Assembly (NCBI GenBank): GCA_035771165.1
Contig: JAWNZC010000001.1
Location: 1,422,501-1,486,500 of the forward strand
Direction of reading: 5' to 3'
Origin: Paragorgia papillata
Lineage: Eukaryota; Cnidaria; Anthozoa; Scleralcyonacea; Coralliidae
Length of the DNA: 64,000 nt
Under the pieces are notes generated by a model. It saw only the letters and a list, made by a program, of their open reading frames with translations. It did no database searches and had not been told where the DNA came from. Positions 22,401-34,400 of the stretch are shown here, piece by piece. The first letter of the stretch is position 1. Each line of letters begins with the position of its first letter. The translations under genes and the position numbers were made by a program.

Positions 22401-25400
22401 GGTATTTTTTCTAAAAACTCTCCTGGTCAGCATGTTGACAATGTAGCCTTTTGTAGCCTTTTGCCGAAGCGAGCTCTATCTTACTGGTATGACGTCACAA
22501 GTTTGCTAGTGCCAGACTACCTTTTAACGCGGTCGTTGTTTAAATATGGTTCAGAAAAATGGCCAAAACTCGATCTTTGACAGAACATAAAAACAGAACC
22601 GAGTGACCGATTTAAATTTTTTCTTCGGTTTTGGAATAAACGTTTTCGAATTTAACAGAAAATATAATAACCTCAAAAGGTATAGTTGACCTTTAAAGCG
22701 ATATAGTAGGTCATTTAATATGCAAGGTCAATAACCTTTTTATTAACCGCGGCACATCAAAGATAATTTATGCATGAATAGACTAATTGCAAACAACTCC
22801 GGTCTACATTTATTTATTACACTTTCACTTATATAATATACACAAGTATAAGTCGGGACAGCACAACAGAGCTACAATCCTGGCCAAAATTATGTGGACA
22901 GTCCACTCTAAACAAACAAATTAATGTTCATACATATTCTTTCCCCCCATTCCGCCCCCCGGCCCCCTTTTCAATTGCAATGTTGCATCTCACATTACAT
23001 TTTTATCAAGTCCAGTTCATTCATTTATCAACATTGAAAGGGGGGACGGGGGCCAAGGGGCCTATTTTTGCAAGATAACAAGGGAAATACTATGACACAG
23101 AGATTTATGCACGCGCTGTCCACACTAATTTTTGCCAGGATTGTAGGCTCCAATTTAAGTGCACCCTTATTACAACAAAATAAAAGAGAAATACAATACA
23201 TAAAATCATGAAGGTCATGCAGTAGCATCAGGGTTTTAGAAGAGAGAATACGTTTCGGGAGGAAGAGCACTTCAAACAGATAGATTTCCAGGTCGAAAAG
23301 TTACCGACGTCGAAAGCATTAATCACAGCATTATTATAGTGATTAGAAAGTTGAGTCTTAAGCTCACTGATAAACTGAAGTAAAATCTCGTATTGAAACT
23401 ATAGCTTGAAAGAGTTTAGTACGACTCTTAGAAACTAGTACATCTAGTTCTGAACTTTTTCTAGTGGTTCTGACTGAATTATTGGGTTACAGAAAATTAT
23501 TGGGTTGTGCTTGGTTCGAGTGCCGTCTGTAGCTCTGAGTTTTCTGTTTTTGACCACTAACGACAGGCTATGCTATATTTGCAGACATCAGGCCTGCATG
23601 AAGGCCTGAGCAGGCGTTTGCTTCTTAAATATTTGCAAGGTGACAAATTGTAATAGAAGCACGGTAATTTCTTACATGTAGTGATTAATTATGCATGTAG
23701 TAAGCATTCCAGTCAGTTTTACAGCTTTAACTAATTTTTTGCGGGTTTTTTTCTGCATACACGAATCGAAGCTTTTGTTTTCGTACAACACTTTTCACTT
23801 TTTGTTTCTTAGGAAAAGCAGCGGTAGAACCATTGGTCAACATGCTTTCAAATATTGCGAAGGCGACACAGCCTAACCCAAGGTAACATGTTTACTGATG
23901 AGTATATCTAGCCGCATTCATATAAATTGTGATTATAGTTACGAAATGTTTGCCCGATTGTCCTTTTCAGTGAAAGAAATCGGCCAAGATATTACGTTTT
24001 AGCTCCGTTTGTTTGTTTGTTTGTCAGTCTGCCGTTCTGTTAGTCTGTTAGGTGTTAGCTTGTTGCTCTGTTGGTCTCTTGATCTGTTAGCCTGTTGGTC
24101 TGTTAGTCTGGATATCTCAAAAAGTATTGAACCGATTCTAATGTAACCTTATGGAAAGGCAACCTCGTACCCAGGCTCTTTTCAACCCGCAACGCGAAGA
24201 AAAGACACTGGTATATAATGGTCACGTGACTACCAAAATCTGGTTGTGACAAATTTTGTTTGGACAGGGGTGGGGTTGAGAGGATTTGAAGCTTACTAGA
24301 GGTGAGCCGATGTTAAAAAAAAGCCGATTGCCGATACCGATTGTTAAGAGCCGATGTTTAGTCACAATCGGCCGATTAATCGGCAAAAACCGATGTTTGC
24401 GAACGGTTGCTCAGTGCTTCCGTTTTGCGGTCGTTTTATAATTTTATTAACCAAACAACTAAACAAGGTAAAGAATTAAAGATTAATGAAAAAATGTAAA
24501 ACCAAAATGCAAAATTACATTTACAGGCCTGTCAGGCCTTAATACTAATAGTCAAACTGTAATCTCGGCAAATTATGATGTAAAAATAATAAATTGTCTG
24601 CTTTGTGTGGAGCAAGCGAACTTCTCTTCTCTGTATATATGTTGCCTTGTTCACTGAACAGACAGACGCTCCGAGTCGACGCTAGAGCTGGAGCACTCAA
24701 ATATTTTGAAGCAACTCGGAAGAGGTTTGGGTATGCCAGACGATTTTTACACCACCATGCGTATGGCAGGAGACTCGTGGTTGTAATGGAAGTGCCAGGA
24801 AAGCGGAAATTTCACTAGTGACATCGTCGTGAAGTGGCTCCTCAGTTTCGTTGTTGTCGTTGACAATCTCGTCAAAACAAGCCCAGAGGTCATCGTGGTT
24901 TTGTGCTTGCGATGTATTTTGAACCTCTGGCTCTGGTATAGCGGGCGTTTCTTCTTCGTTTTCTGCTGGCTTTAAACGATTGGTTTCGCGGATCATGACT
25001 GCTTGCGATGCACTGGGTAGAAACTTAAATTTAAATCTTGGGTCAACAGCAGTGGCCAGCAAGAAGTTTTTGTCCGTCGCGTTGGATTCGAATCGAGTTG
25101 TTAAGGCTTTTAACAGTTCTGCTCTTAGAGTTTTTACGCCACTGCTTGCTTCTCCGTCGTCCCTGTTAAGAAATCGTTGAAGCACGCAAACCGTTGGAAT
25201 GACTTCGGAGATGCACGCATTTGGCTTGCTCATAATCTTAGTGCACTCTTCAAACATTTGCAGTACGCGAAGAAGCCGTTTCATAATGTCCCACTCGTTT
25301 GAAGTAAGACACGGGATCGTTTTCTCAGCCGAGTACAAAGCCACGGCACGTTTCATTTCCAACAATCTTTCCAACATATAATATGTGGAGTTCCATCTGG

Positions 25401-28400
25401 AATAATAAATCATACGAAAACATATTTAGTCACAACTTACAAGCAAAATATAAACTGTTTAGTGTTAGATGTCAACTTGCGTCACAGAATATGCAAACAA
25501 ATACAAGGGTATATGCAGTGCCAAAACTCGCATGCTCTTTTACAGCCGTCAAAAACAAAACTTTCCCACTTCCGCTTCTGTAATCTGTTGCGCATTTAAA
25601 AAAAATAATTGACTTGATTGATTGAATGACTGACTGTCAATCAGACTGTTTAAAATTATTTTAATCTTACCTCGTTGATACATCTTGCAACAATTTTTTC
25701 TTTGGCAAACCCAATTCTGCTTGAATTTCCAAAAGTCTCGTACATCCAAGAGCAGAGTGGTGAAAGTGGCCAACGATTTTGCGACTCTTGGCTATCATGT
25801 CAGTGACAGATCGCTGGGAAGTAATGGCATCTTTAATGGCCAGTTGTAAAGTATGTATAAAGCAGGGAGCCTGCTTCATGCCACAAATTGATACGCCATT
25901 TGCAATATTCGAAGCGTTGTCGGTGACTACAAGGTGACACACTGATGGATCCAGTTTCCATTTTTCCAACATTAAATTAAACTTTTCGGCAATCCGTTCA
26001 CCGGTATGCGAGCCAGGAAAGTAGCTGGATTGCAGGACAAACGATTGTCTAGCCGCTTGTTTTTCCCAGTCAACCCAGTGGGCAGTTAACGAGATAAATG
26101 AGTTGTTGTTGTGGGAACATGTCCAGATGTCCGAAGTGAAGGAAATGTCGGTAACATTCTCGAGAAATGTTCCAACAGCTGTTTCAGCGCGTTTCACCAG
26201 CTCAGGTATGACAGTATCGCTGAAATAATGACGGCTGGGCACTTTGTATTTTGGGCAGACATTGTTTATTAGGCGCAAGAAACCCAAATCTTCTACCAAC
26301 ATGAAAGGCTGATTGTCTATAGCAATCATCTCACCAATGAGCTTGCTAACACGCTTGGCAGGGGCGCTATCGAAATCCCAGCCAGCTTGCGCGTTAAAGC
26401 TTTCTTTGAGACTCATCTGACTTTTTAGCTTTTTCCTCATGGTTGCGGTAGTATTTTCTTCTGCACTGTCATCTTTTCTTTTCGCTGATCGAGCCGTCTC
26501 ATTGCTTGTCATTTCAATGTACTTGCTGGGATGTAGCGAGTGTAGATGATTTCTCAAATTGGTTGTTGTGAAACTCTTTTTCTGCTTTCCACCTCGTGAC
26601 AACAAAGAACGAACACCACTGCTTTTACAAATCAGACATTCTGCCTTCGTTTCGTCATTTTCGCAAATTTTAAAATACTCCCAAACGATACTTTTAGAAT
26701 TAGAAGAGCTTGCCATTACACAACTCTGACGACTGAGTGTAATGCTATTGCTGGAATCTCAGGATATATGATATCCGATACTGCAATTGTGAATTGTCAC
26801 AAATACATTCTATTTATAATTTCTCACACCAAACCTTGCGGACTTGATTATTTCTCAATAATAAATCGCGCCTGAAAATTGAAAACGGTTAATCGGTTTT
26901 AGGCTTTTAGCGTTGGCGACTTGGCGCAATACCTGAAGAACCGATATAAAAAAGAGTATAAATAGTAGTGCGAGGATGAGAAAGCAGAAATACAAAAACG
27001 ATAGTTAAATACAAAGACAATCGGCAGCCGTTGGGCCGATGGTGAAAGACAATCGGCCGATGGCCGATTGTGAGAAAATTAGCCGATTAATCGGCTCTGC
27101 CGATGTTTTGCCGATGTTCGGCTCACCTCTAAAGCTTACTAGCCTGAAAGATGTACATCTTTGATGTAAATCTTGGATTCAAGGGTTCAGCGCTAAGTGG
27201 GCACGATATGATTATGATTTTCGGATATGTTCACTTTAAAAACGGCTAATTTGCGAGAGACTCGCGGCGCATACACGTGAAGCAAAGAAGCAGGCCGCAG
27301 AGCGTAAATAATTTATCCGCTTTGACTCCGATTTCTTATCTAGCTGCTCAGGTTTTTTTGCTATAATGCTATACTTACACACACTACTTGTTTTGATGTG
27401 AATACTACGCAAGTGATCAAATTATCACTGTGGAGCGGAGATAAATAGACTTTACACCGAGTTGTGCAACGGAGACGGAAACTGATTCGTCTCGCACAGG
27501 ACGAGTGCATTATATAAACAAGTGAAATTAACAGAGATAATCAGTGCTCAAACTTGAAGGTTGATCATTAATTTTAAACGAACAATTATGGACAACATAT
27601 AGTACATTATACCAAAATACAAAGCGCTGAGGTTTTTTCCTCGGCTACTTGTCGCCTTTGCTTATCCAATTTAAAACTTCTGCCGTCTGGGTAAATGTCG
27701 ACGTCGTCGAGGCGTTCGAATTTCTCTCCGCTCAACACTTCAATCATTTACGTATAGTATTCACATCAAAACATACAAGTTGTATATAAGAATATAAAGC
27801 ATTATAGCAGAAATCTTGAGCAGCTAGAGAAGGAATGAGAATTTGAAATGGTATTGAAATTATTTACCCTCTGCATGTGGGCTGCTTCTTTTCTTCGCTT
27901 GTTTGCGCCGCGAATCTCTCTTACAAGACAAAGCATAAACCGAAAATAAACATCTGAAATGAAACTCAAAATATGAGCTAAAAACAAGACAACAATTGAA
28001 ACGGTGATATGTCGATTTTATTATACCAAGTGACTAGAATCAAATATCTACGTTCTATATATACAAGGATGGTGAAATAGGATTAAAATAACTAGAGTTT
28101 ATATTACAACGGTTAACGGCAAGATAACCGTAAGGTAATCGTTCTGACCTTGTATATACTATAGCTTAATTATTTTCCGTTTGTAATCAGTTTAAGGTGG
28201 CTCCATACAGTTTCTTGAAAAATGGAAAATACAAGTTTGAAAGTCCAAAACACGTGATTAAACAATCCGGAAAAAGAATAAAACTAAATGTTATGCATAG
28301 TTAAACAGTCTGACAATAAAAAACTGTTACCAAATAAATAGCAACAGTTCTTGCTATGGCAACAATGACGTTTAAAAATGGCTGCCAATTACCCTTCAAA

Positions 28401-31400
28401 CTAGTTTAATTCGAAAAAAACTTTGGCGACCCCCAATTTTTTTTTCTTTAAAACTTTTCTTGAACTATGAGTAATCAGTAGACCGATTTAAAAAAAATTC
28501 TGTATAAAGGTACGTTTACACACAGCGATTTGTCGGGCCGATTTTGACGAATCATTACGTGATTCGCGGACTAATGCCGTAATTCGTCATCCCCGACAAA
28601 TCGTAGTGTGTAAACGGCAACTCCAATTTTCTTTCACGATTTTTATTAAATATTTTAAAATTACTATATAATGGCGTGAAATGGCGTAAGCTTAAAAAAA
28701 ATGTCGGAAAACGAAAGAGATGCGTCTTTGGCTCTCGCAGCCACGGGTTCAATGTTTTTATTCATGGCGACAATAACTCGTTTATCCCTATCATGGTACT
28801 CACTAGTTTTTTTGTCGTACAACTGTGGATATTTAAACCATTCTGATATTAATAGTAGGGTTTCTTTTTCCATGAACGCTATGCTTTTCTTTTTACCCGC
28901 TTTTGGCAAAGGCTTTTCAATTACAACTACCTCTTTACTCATATTATTTTCCTCTGCAATGCACTCGTTTATATTCACAGTCGACATCTTTTCTTTTTTG
29001 TTTTTATAAATATTTATACGCGAGTTTTTATAATACGTGCGTTAGTTCAGTAGTCATAGTTACCGATAAAAATCGCTACGATGCTGGAGAAATCTGTGTC
29101 TTTGCTACAGATTTTTCTCCCGATTTTTAGTGTCGGGACTTGCTCACGCCAGCACTCACGACATGAATCGGACGTCCATTTACACACTACGATTTGTCGG
29201 GACGATAAATCGTAGTGAAAATCGGCCCGACAAATCGCAGTGTGTAAACGTACCTTAACGAAATTTTTTAAAAATTAACAAACATGATTTTTCCGGAGAA
29301 AAAAAATTATTCGTTCTACAGAATTTTTTTTAAAATCGGCTTATTGATTCCTCATACTTCAAGAAAAGTTTTAATGAAAAAAAAAATTGGGGGTCACCAA
29401 AGTTTTTGTCGAATTAAATTAGTTTGAAGGGTAATTGGCAGCCATTTTGAAACGTCATTGTTGCTATTTATTTGGTAACAGTTTTTGATTGTCAGACTGT
29501 TTAACTATGCATAACATTTAGTTTTATTCTTTTTCCGAATTGTTTATGAAAACTATACAAATTCCGAATTGTTTATACAAACTTGTATTTTCCATTTTTC
29601 AAGAAACTGTATGGAGCCACCTTAAATTTCAAAATTTCAAAATTTTAAATTTTCTTATCTTGCCGTTAACCGTTGTAATATAACTCTAGTTATTTTAATC
29701 CTATTTCACCATCCTTGTATATATAGAACGTATATATTTGATTCTAGTCACTTGGTCTGATGATGATTTTGTAATAAAATCTAAATATCACCGTTTCAAT
29801 TGTTGTCTTGTTTTTAGCTCATATTTTGAGATTCAAGATGTTTATTTTCGATTTATGCTTTGTCTTGTATTTATTCAAATTGTCTGCTGGATGTGGTTTT
29901 TAATCTCTCGTACGCTAGCCGTTTTTTGTGAAAAGCCGTTTTTCGAAAAGTATTCAGTCTTATCGTGCCCATGCACGTAGCGCTGAACCCTTGAATCCAA
30001 GAGCGAAATATTTTCTCAAACGGTAAATCTTTCGGCAAGAAGCTTCAAATCTTCTCTACCCACCCATGTCCAAACAAAATTTGTCACAACCAGATTTTCG
30101 TAGTCACGTGACCATGATATACCAGGGTCTTTTCTTCGCGCTGCGGGTTGAAAAGAGCCTGGGTACGAGGTTGATGGAAAGGTTGACTACAGACAAAGGA
30201 CTACTGTAACCCATTAAATGTTGTTTGAATTTAGTCGAGAATTGGATGAGAATTTCATTAAATTCAGACCGCAATAATCCTCGGGTAAAATCATTGAACT
30301 CTAAGTAGACGGGAACGATAACTCTGAGTGCAATTTTGAAGCAAAAAAATGGCGAACATGGGCGCCGCCATGACCTTCAACCCCAGTCCCTTTTTGAACA
30401 AGATGGACAATGAGAAAATCTTCATTTTTCTTCAGTTTAATTATCGTCGGACGGCTTATAAAGAATTCACACAGTACAATAAAATAGTCTTTGTCTCAAA
30501 GATTTTTAGGGACTAAAACTTGCTTGAAAGGTGATTTATCTGACGAAACAGGTCAAAATTTGAGTTCAAAACCGCGCGGTCCTAAAAGAAACTAAATCAA
30601 ACAATACGGATGATGTTTTAAACATAAAAAAATATACCTAGTCTTATGATCTGGCCACCCTAGACTGAAACTTGCCACCGCGCCACTGTTTAGTCGTTAG
30701 TTAGTCTTTAGTCGTATTACTGTAACTGTTCGCTTTATTGCTATACTTGTTCTTGTTTGACGGAAGTTGTGGGTTTAGTAACTTTGTTTTTCCTGATGTT
30801 TGTCTACTGTAGCGTCAGTATCTCAGCTTCGTTGTTAGTACCACTAAAATGGTCTTGCGTTGTTGTTACTTGCGGATACTCGAACTCCGATGAATGCCAG
30901 GGTCCTATTTGGAACAAGCTGGCTTATGCACAGTTCGTGTTGTTAACTGCTGTTTTATCGAGTGGCGGCAAGACAGTACGGGATTCAGCACGGAAATGGT
31001 TTCATAATGTGCTCAAAACTGTAAGTATAGGTAATCAGATGACGAGTGCAATTTGGATAAATTTTCAAATATTACGAGTAGTGTATTATGACGAGAAAAT
31101 CGTGTATCTAATTTTGATTTAAATAAAATCACAATCTCTTACCCAGAGTCTGCGATCCTTTTGGTCAGTACCAAGGAACGGAGGCTCTGGGGAACTCCGA
31201 TGAAAATACCCCCAAAATTGGGTTTTTGTTCCCAGTCCTCTGGTTCCCAGTTCCCTATAATCTGTCATCAACGATCTTTAGTTTGTTCGAAGACCAGGGA
31301 AAATATTTGTTTAACGATAAAGAATGGTCCAGTATGTTTTACAAAGCTCTTGACAAAGCGTTGTTGTACAAATGGTCTTTCTTAGCTTTTCTCTAAATCG

Positions 31401-34400
31401 TCAACCGGACGATTTGACGAGAGTGTTTTATATGTCCGGGTCGCTATCGGCACTCGGCAGTGATCCGCTCAGCCGCTCAGGTAAGGAATTGTACTTTCTG
31501 TCAGGAATTTTGGCTAAACTACATCGACCTTGTATTCTCTAATATAATTTAAAAGTTCTGAGACGAAACTGCGAAGAATTACGAGACGAGTCATACGATG
31601 GATGTTTGTTTGACGACGAAGCAAGAATATAAAGTTTTAATTTGTAAATTGTCGGGATTTTTGCTGTTTTGAATTATTTCATGTGTTCAATTGTATTTTG
31701 GGTCTATCGTGTATAATTATGTGTTACAGAACGTCGAGAAATGGATTCAACAAGTTAGCAACGCGCACATTATTTGAAATTTTACTGTTTTTAAACTAAC
31801 CAATCAGATGACAAGTTTCATCGGAGTTACCCAGAGCCTCCGTTCCTTGGTACTGACCAAAAGAATCGCTGGCTCTGGGTACGAGATTGCTTGCAAAGCA
31901 ATTTTTTTCTAAAATTAATTGCTAGTTGCTGTAGGATTTCTGATGTATGCAAGTTGTTATGAAAGGCTAAAAGGTAACTTTGTGATAGACTAGAAGTGTC
32001 ACACGAGGCGATTTTTCCTGTAATGTATAATTTGAAGCTTCGTTGCGTTGGACGAAAAATCTTCCTGTGTAACATCAACTTGATGAGTTCTGGACTGGAG
32101 TCTGGATTTGTTCCAAGAGCTCATGAGACAGACAAAGCGATCGCAAAAATTTGCTCGGTCGATAAAAAAAATTTGAATGGATAGTATTCGCCCTAATATC
32201 ACTAGCCTGCGTAGCAGGCGTTACTGGATGAGGGGACTGGGGAGAAGGCTTAGAAGTAACGCCTGCAGTGGAGCTCTTTGGTTTTGAAAAACACCCCCAA
32301 ATGAAATATGATCTCGAGCGGCCTATGTCTGAAGCTATTAAATTAACTGTTTGTATTAATTGTAATATTTCAAAATCCATGGCATTTAATTCAGTAAAAT
32401 TTCGCGTAAATTATTATTTCAATAATTCTCTTTGTATAAAAAACAATTATAGTACAAAAAAATTAAAAGACTGAGAGTTGGTCGCAAATCTGTGGAAGGG
32501 ATAAATTAATATTAACGGAATATGTCTGCAGTGTCCGACGGTGTCTGCTGACAAATATTTCTAAAACTGTGGACTGGAAATATATGAAATTAGGTGTGAA
32601 TGGTAGAGTAATACTGTTTCTATCAATGGCAACGAATATTCATGAAAAAAACAGTAATGACAGCGAGTGTTTACGTTTACAGTTTACCAAAATAAAACAG
32701 TTGTGAAAGGTATATAAATAGTAGTGATTATTTAACGGAAATGTGTGCGGCGTCCCACGGTGTCTGCTCACAAATATTTCTCAAACTGTGGACTGGAAGT
32801 TTATAAAATTAGGGGTGAATGGTAGAGTAACCTTGTTTCTATCAATGACAACGAATATTCATGAAAAGAACAGTAATGACAGCGAGTGTTTACCAAAGTA
32901 AAACAGTTGAGTGAAAGGTATACCATTATTGAACGGAAATGTCTGCGGCGTCCCACGGTGTTCGCTCGCAAATATTTTCAGAAATTTTATGACTGACAGG
33001 GACTTGTGAAAGCAAAGCGTCTCACGGTGTTCGCTTTCAAAATCAAATTCAGGAACTTCCTATTATTACAGCATTTGCCCTTCATTAAAGCAAAAGCGGT
33101 GATCATAGTACTAGAGCGATTTGCATCGTCAATTGAACGTTGTAAATTTCAATAACGCCAATCAAGTTTCAATTGCGTTATAAAGTAAATTCATTAACAA
33201 CACATTATAATTTATTCCGTATAAGAAAAATCAATAGAGTCAATCAAACAACAATAGCTTTTATTGAACAATCATTTGCGCGAAGCAAAATTCAATAAGG
33301 GAAATGCAAATATCATTCAAATAACATAAAATGTTCAATAACACAAGTTAAGCATTTAGAAAGTTTGCGACCGATGTTGGCCGTATGGGATTTCAGTTGA
33401 GGATAAATTGAAGTTTTCGTGATGGTATAGTCATTTTGACAAGGTTCTACAATGGCGGAACGACGAAGAAGAAATAGAATTTCTCAAGAAGACCACCAGG
33501 ACTACGTCTTGGTGGCTGATACGTTGGTTGTTAATCGTTTAACTTCTCGGAGCATAATTGCAAGGTACATACGAGAGAATAGGATAGATGAAAGACCACG
33601 TGGCGGTAGAAACAACGTAAAATTTGATGATGAAATGAAACAGTGTCTTGAGGAGATTGTCAATGAGAACTGCATGTTGACATTCGAAGATATCGCCGCC
33701 CAATTACGAGCACGTCTTCCACAAAAGCCGACAGTACACGTCCGCACTGTTGCAAAAAATTTAGAAGGCATGTTGTACACTTTAAAGTTGGCACAACGAC
33801 TTCCCGCAGACCGCAATCGACCCGATGTAATCGAACGCCGCAACGAGTATGCCCATCGGTTCCTAGAAGAAGCCAATCTTCACCATCCTATTTTCGTCGA
33901 CGAGTGTGGGTTTAACATCTGGACAGCGAGAAGCCAGGGTCGTTCGCAAAGAGGGGATAGAGCGTATCGCCAGGTGTGTGGACTAAAAGGTAGAAACGTT
34001 ACCATATGTTTGGCAATATCACCAGTGTTTGGCTTGCTTCACCATGTGATTCAAGTGGGTGCCATGACAGGAGAATTATTTAACGAGTTTCTTGTGAATA
34101 CGAGTGAAGTGATGGATGAAGATGGAAGACACTACATTATTTTTGACGGAGCACCAGCCCATCGAAGAGCAGAGGCCCCAACAGAAGACGCTGAAATTAA
34201 GATTTTGCCACCTTACTCCATTTCTAAATCCTGTGGAGCAAGCTATCAGTTGTTTGAAAGCAAACATAAAGGCAGACATTGCACGTTCTCACGTGCAAAA
34301 TCAGATGTGCGACAGAAACGCGGCCCGAAATGCACATATACCGTTGGGGGATATCGCAAGCAACTTTTAATCGCAGCCGCAGAAAGAAACATGCACAGCA

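Larger units (their letters stand above)
28196..29621. mobile_element. TTAA-target fold-back transposon, GGTGGCTCC family, copy 1
   Basis: The ends GGTGGCTCCATACAGTTTCT and AGAAACTGTATGGAGCCACC are flanked by TTAA on both sides (28192-28195, 29622-29625). The arms run over 250 bp with good complementarity. A Harbinger element (28508-29255) sits in the middle. A relative with the same ends and TTAA duplication is at 48383-49463. Confidence 0.85.
24160..30173. mobile_element. Mutator-like (MULE) fold-back element, 6.0 kb, with nested insertions
   Basis: The ends CAACCTCGTACCCAGGCTCT and AGAGCCTGGGTACGAGGTTG are inverted and flanked by the 9-bp duplication ATGGAAAGG (24151-24159, 30174-30182), the length made by Mutator-like transposases. 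The arms are long: blocks at 24166-24296, 27160-27260 and 27930-28140 have inverted partners at 30000-30170 and 29650-29870. It carries no transposase of its own. A hAT (24297-27131) and a TTAA element (28196-29621) are inserted in it. It fills most of GCN1 intron 5. Confidence 0.85.

Noticed and set aside
24160..30173. LTR retrotransposon flanked by direct repeats
   Set aside because: The flanking copies are inverted, not direct, and a 9-bp duplication with CAACCTCG ends fits a Mutator-like element.
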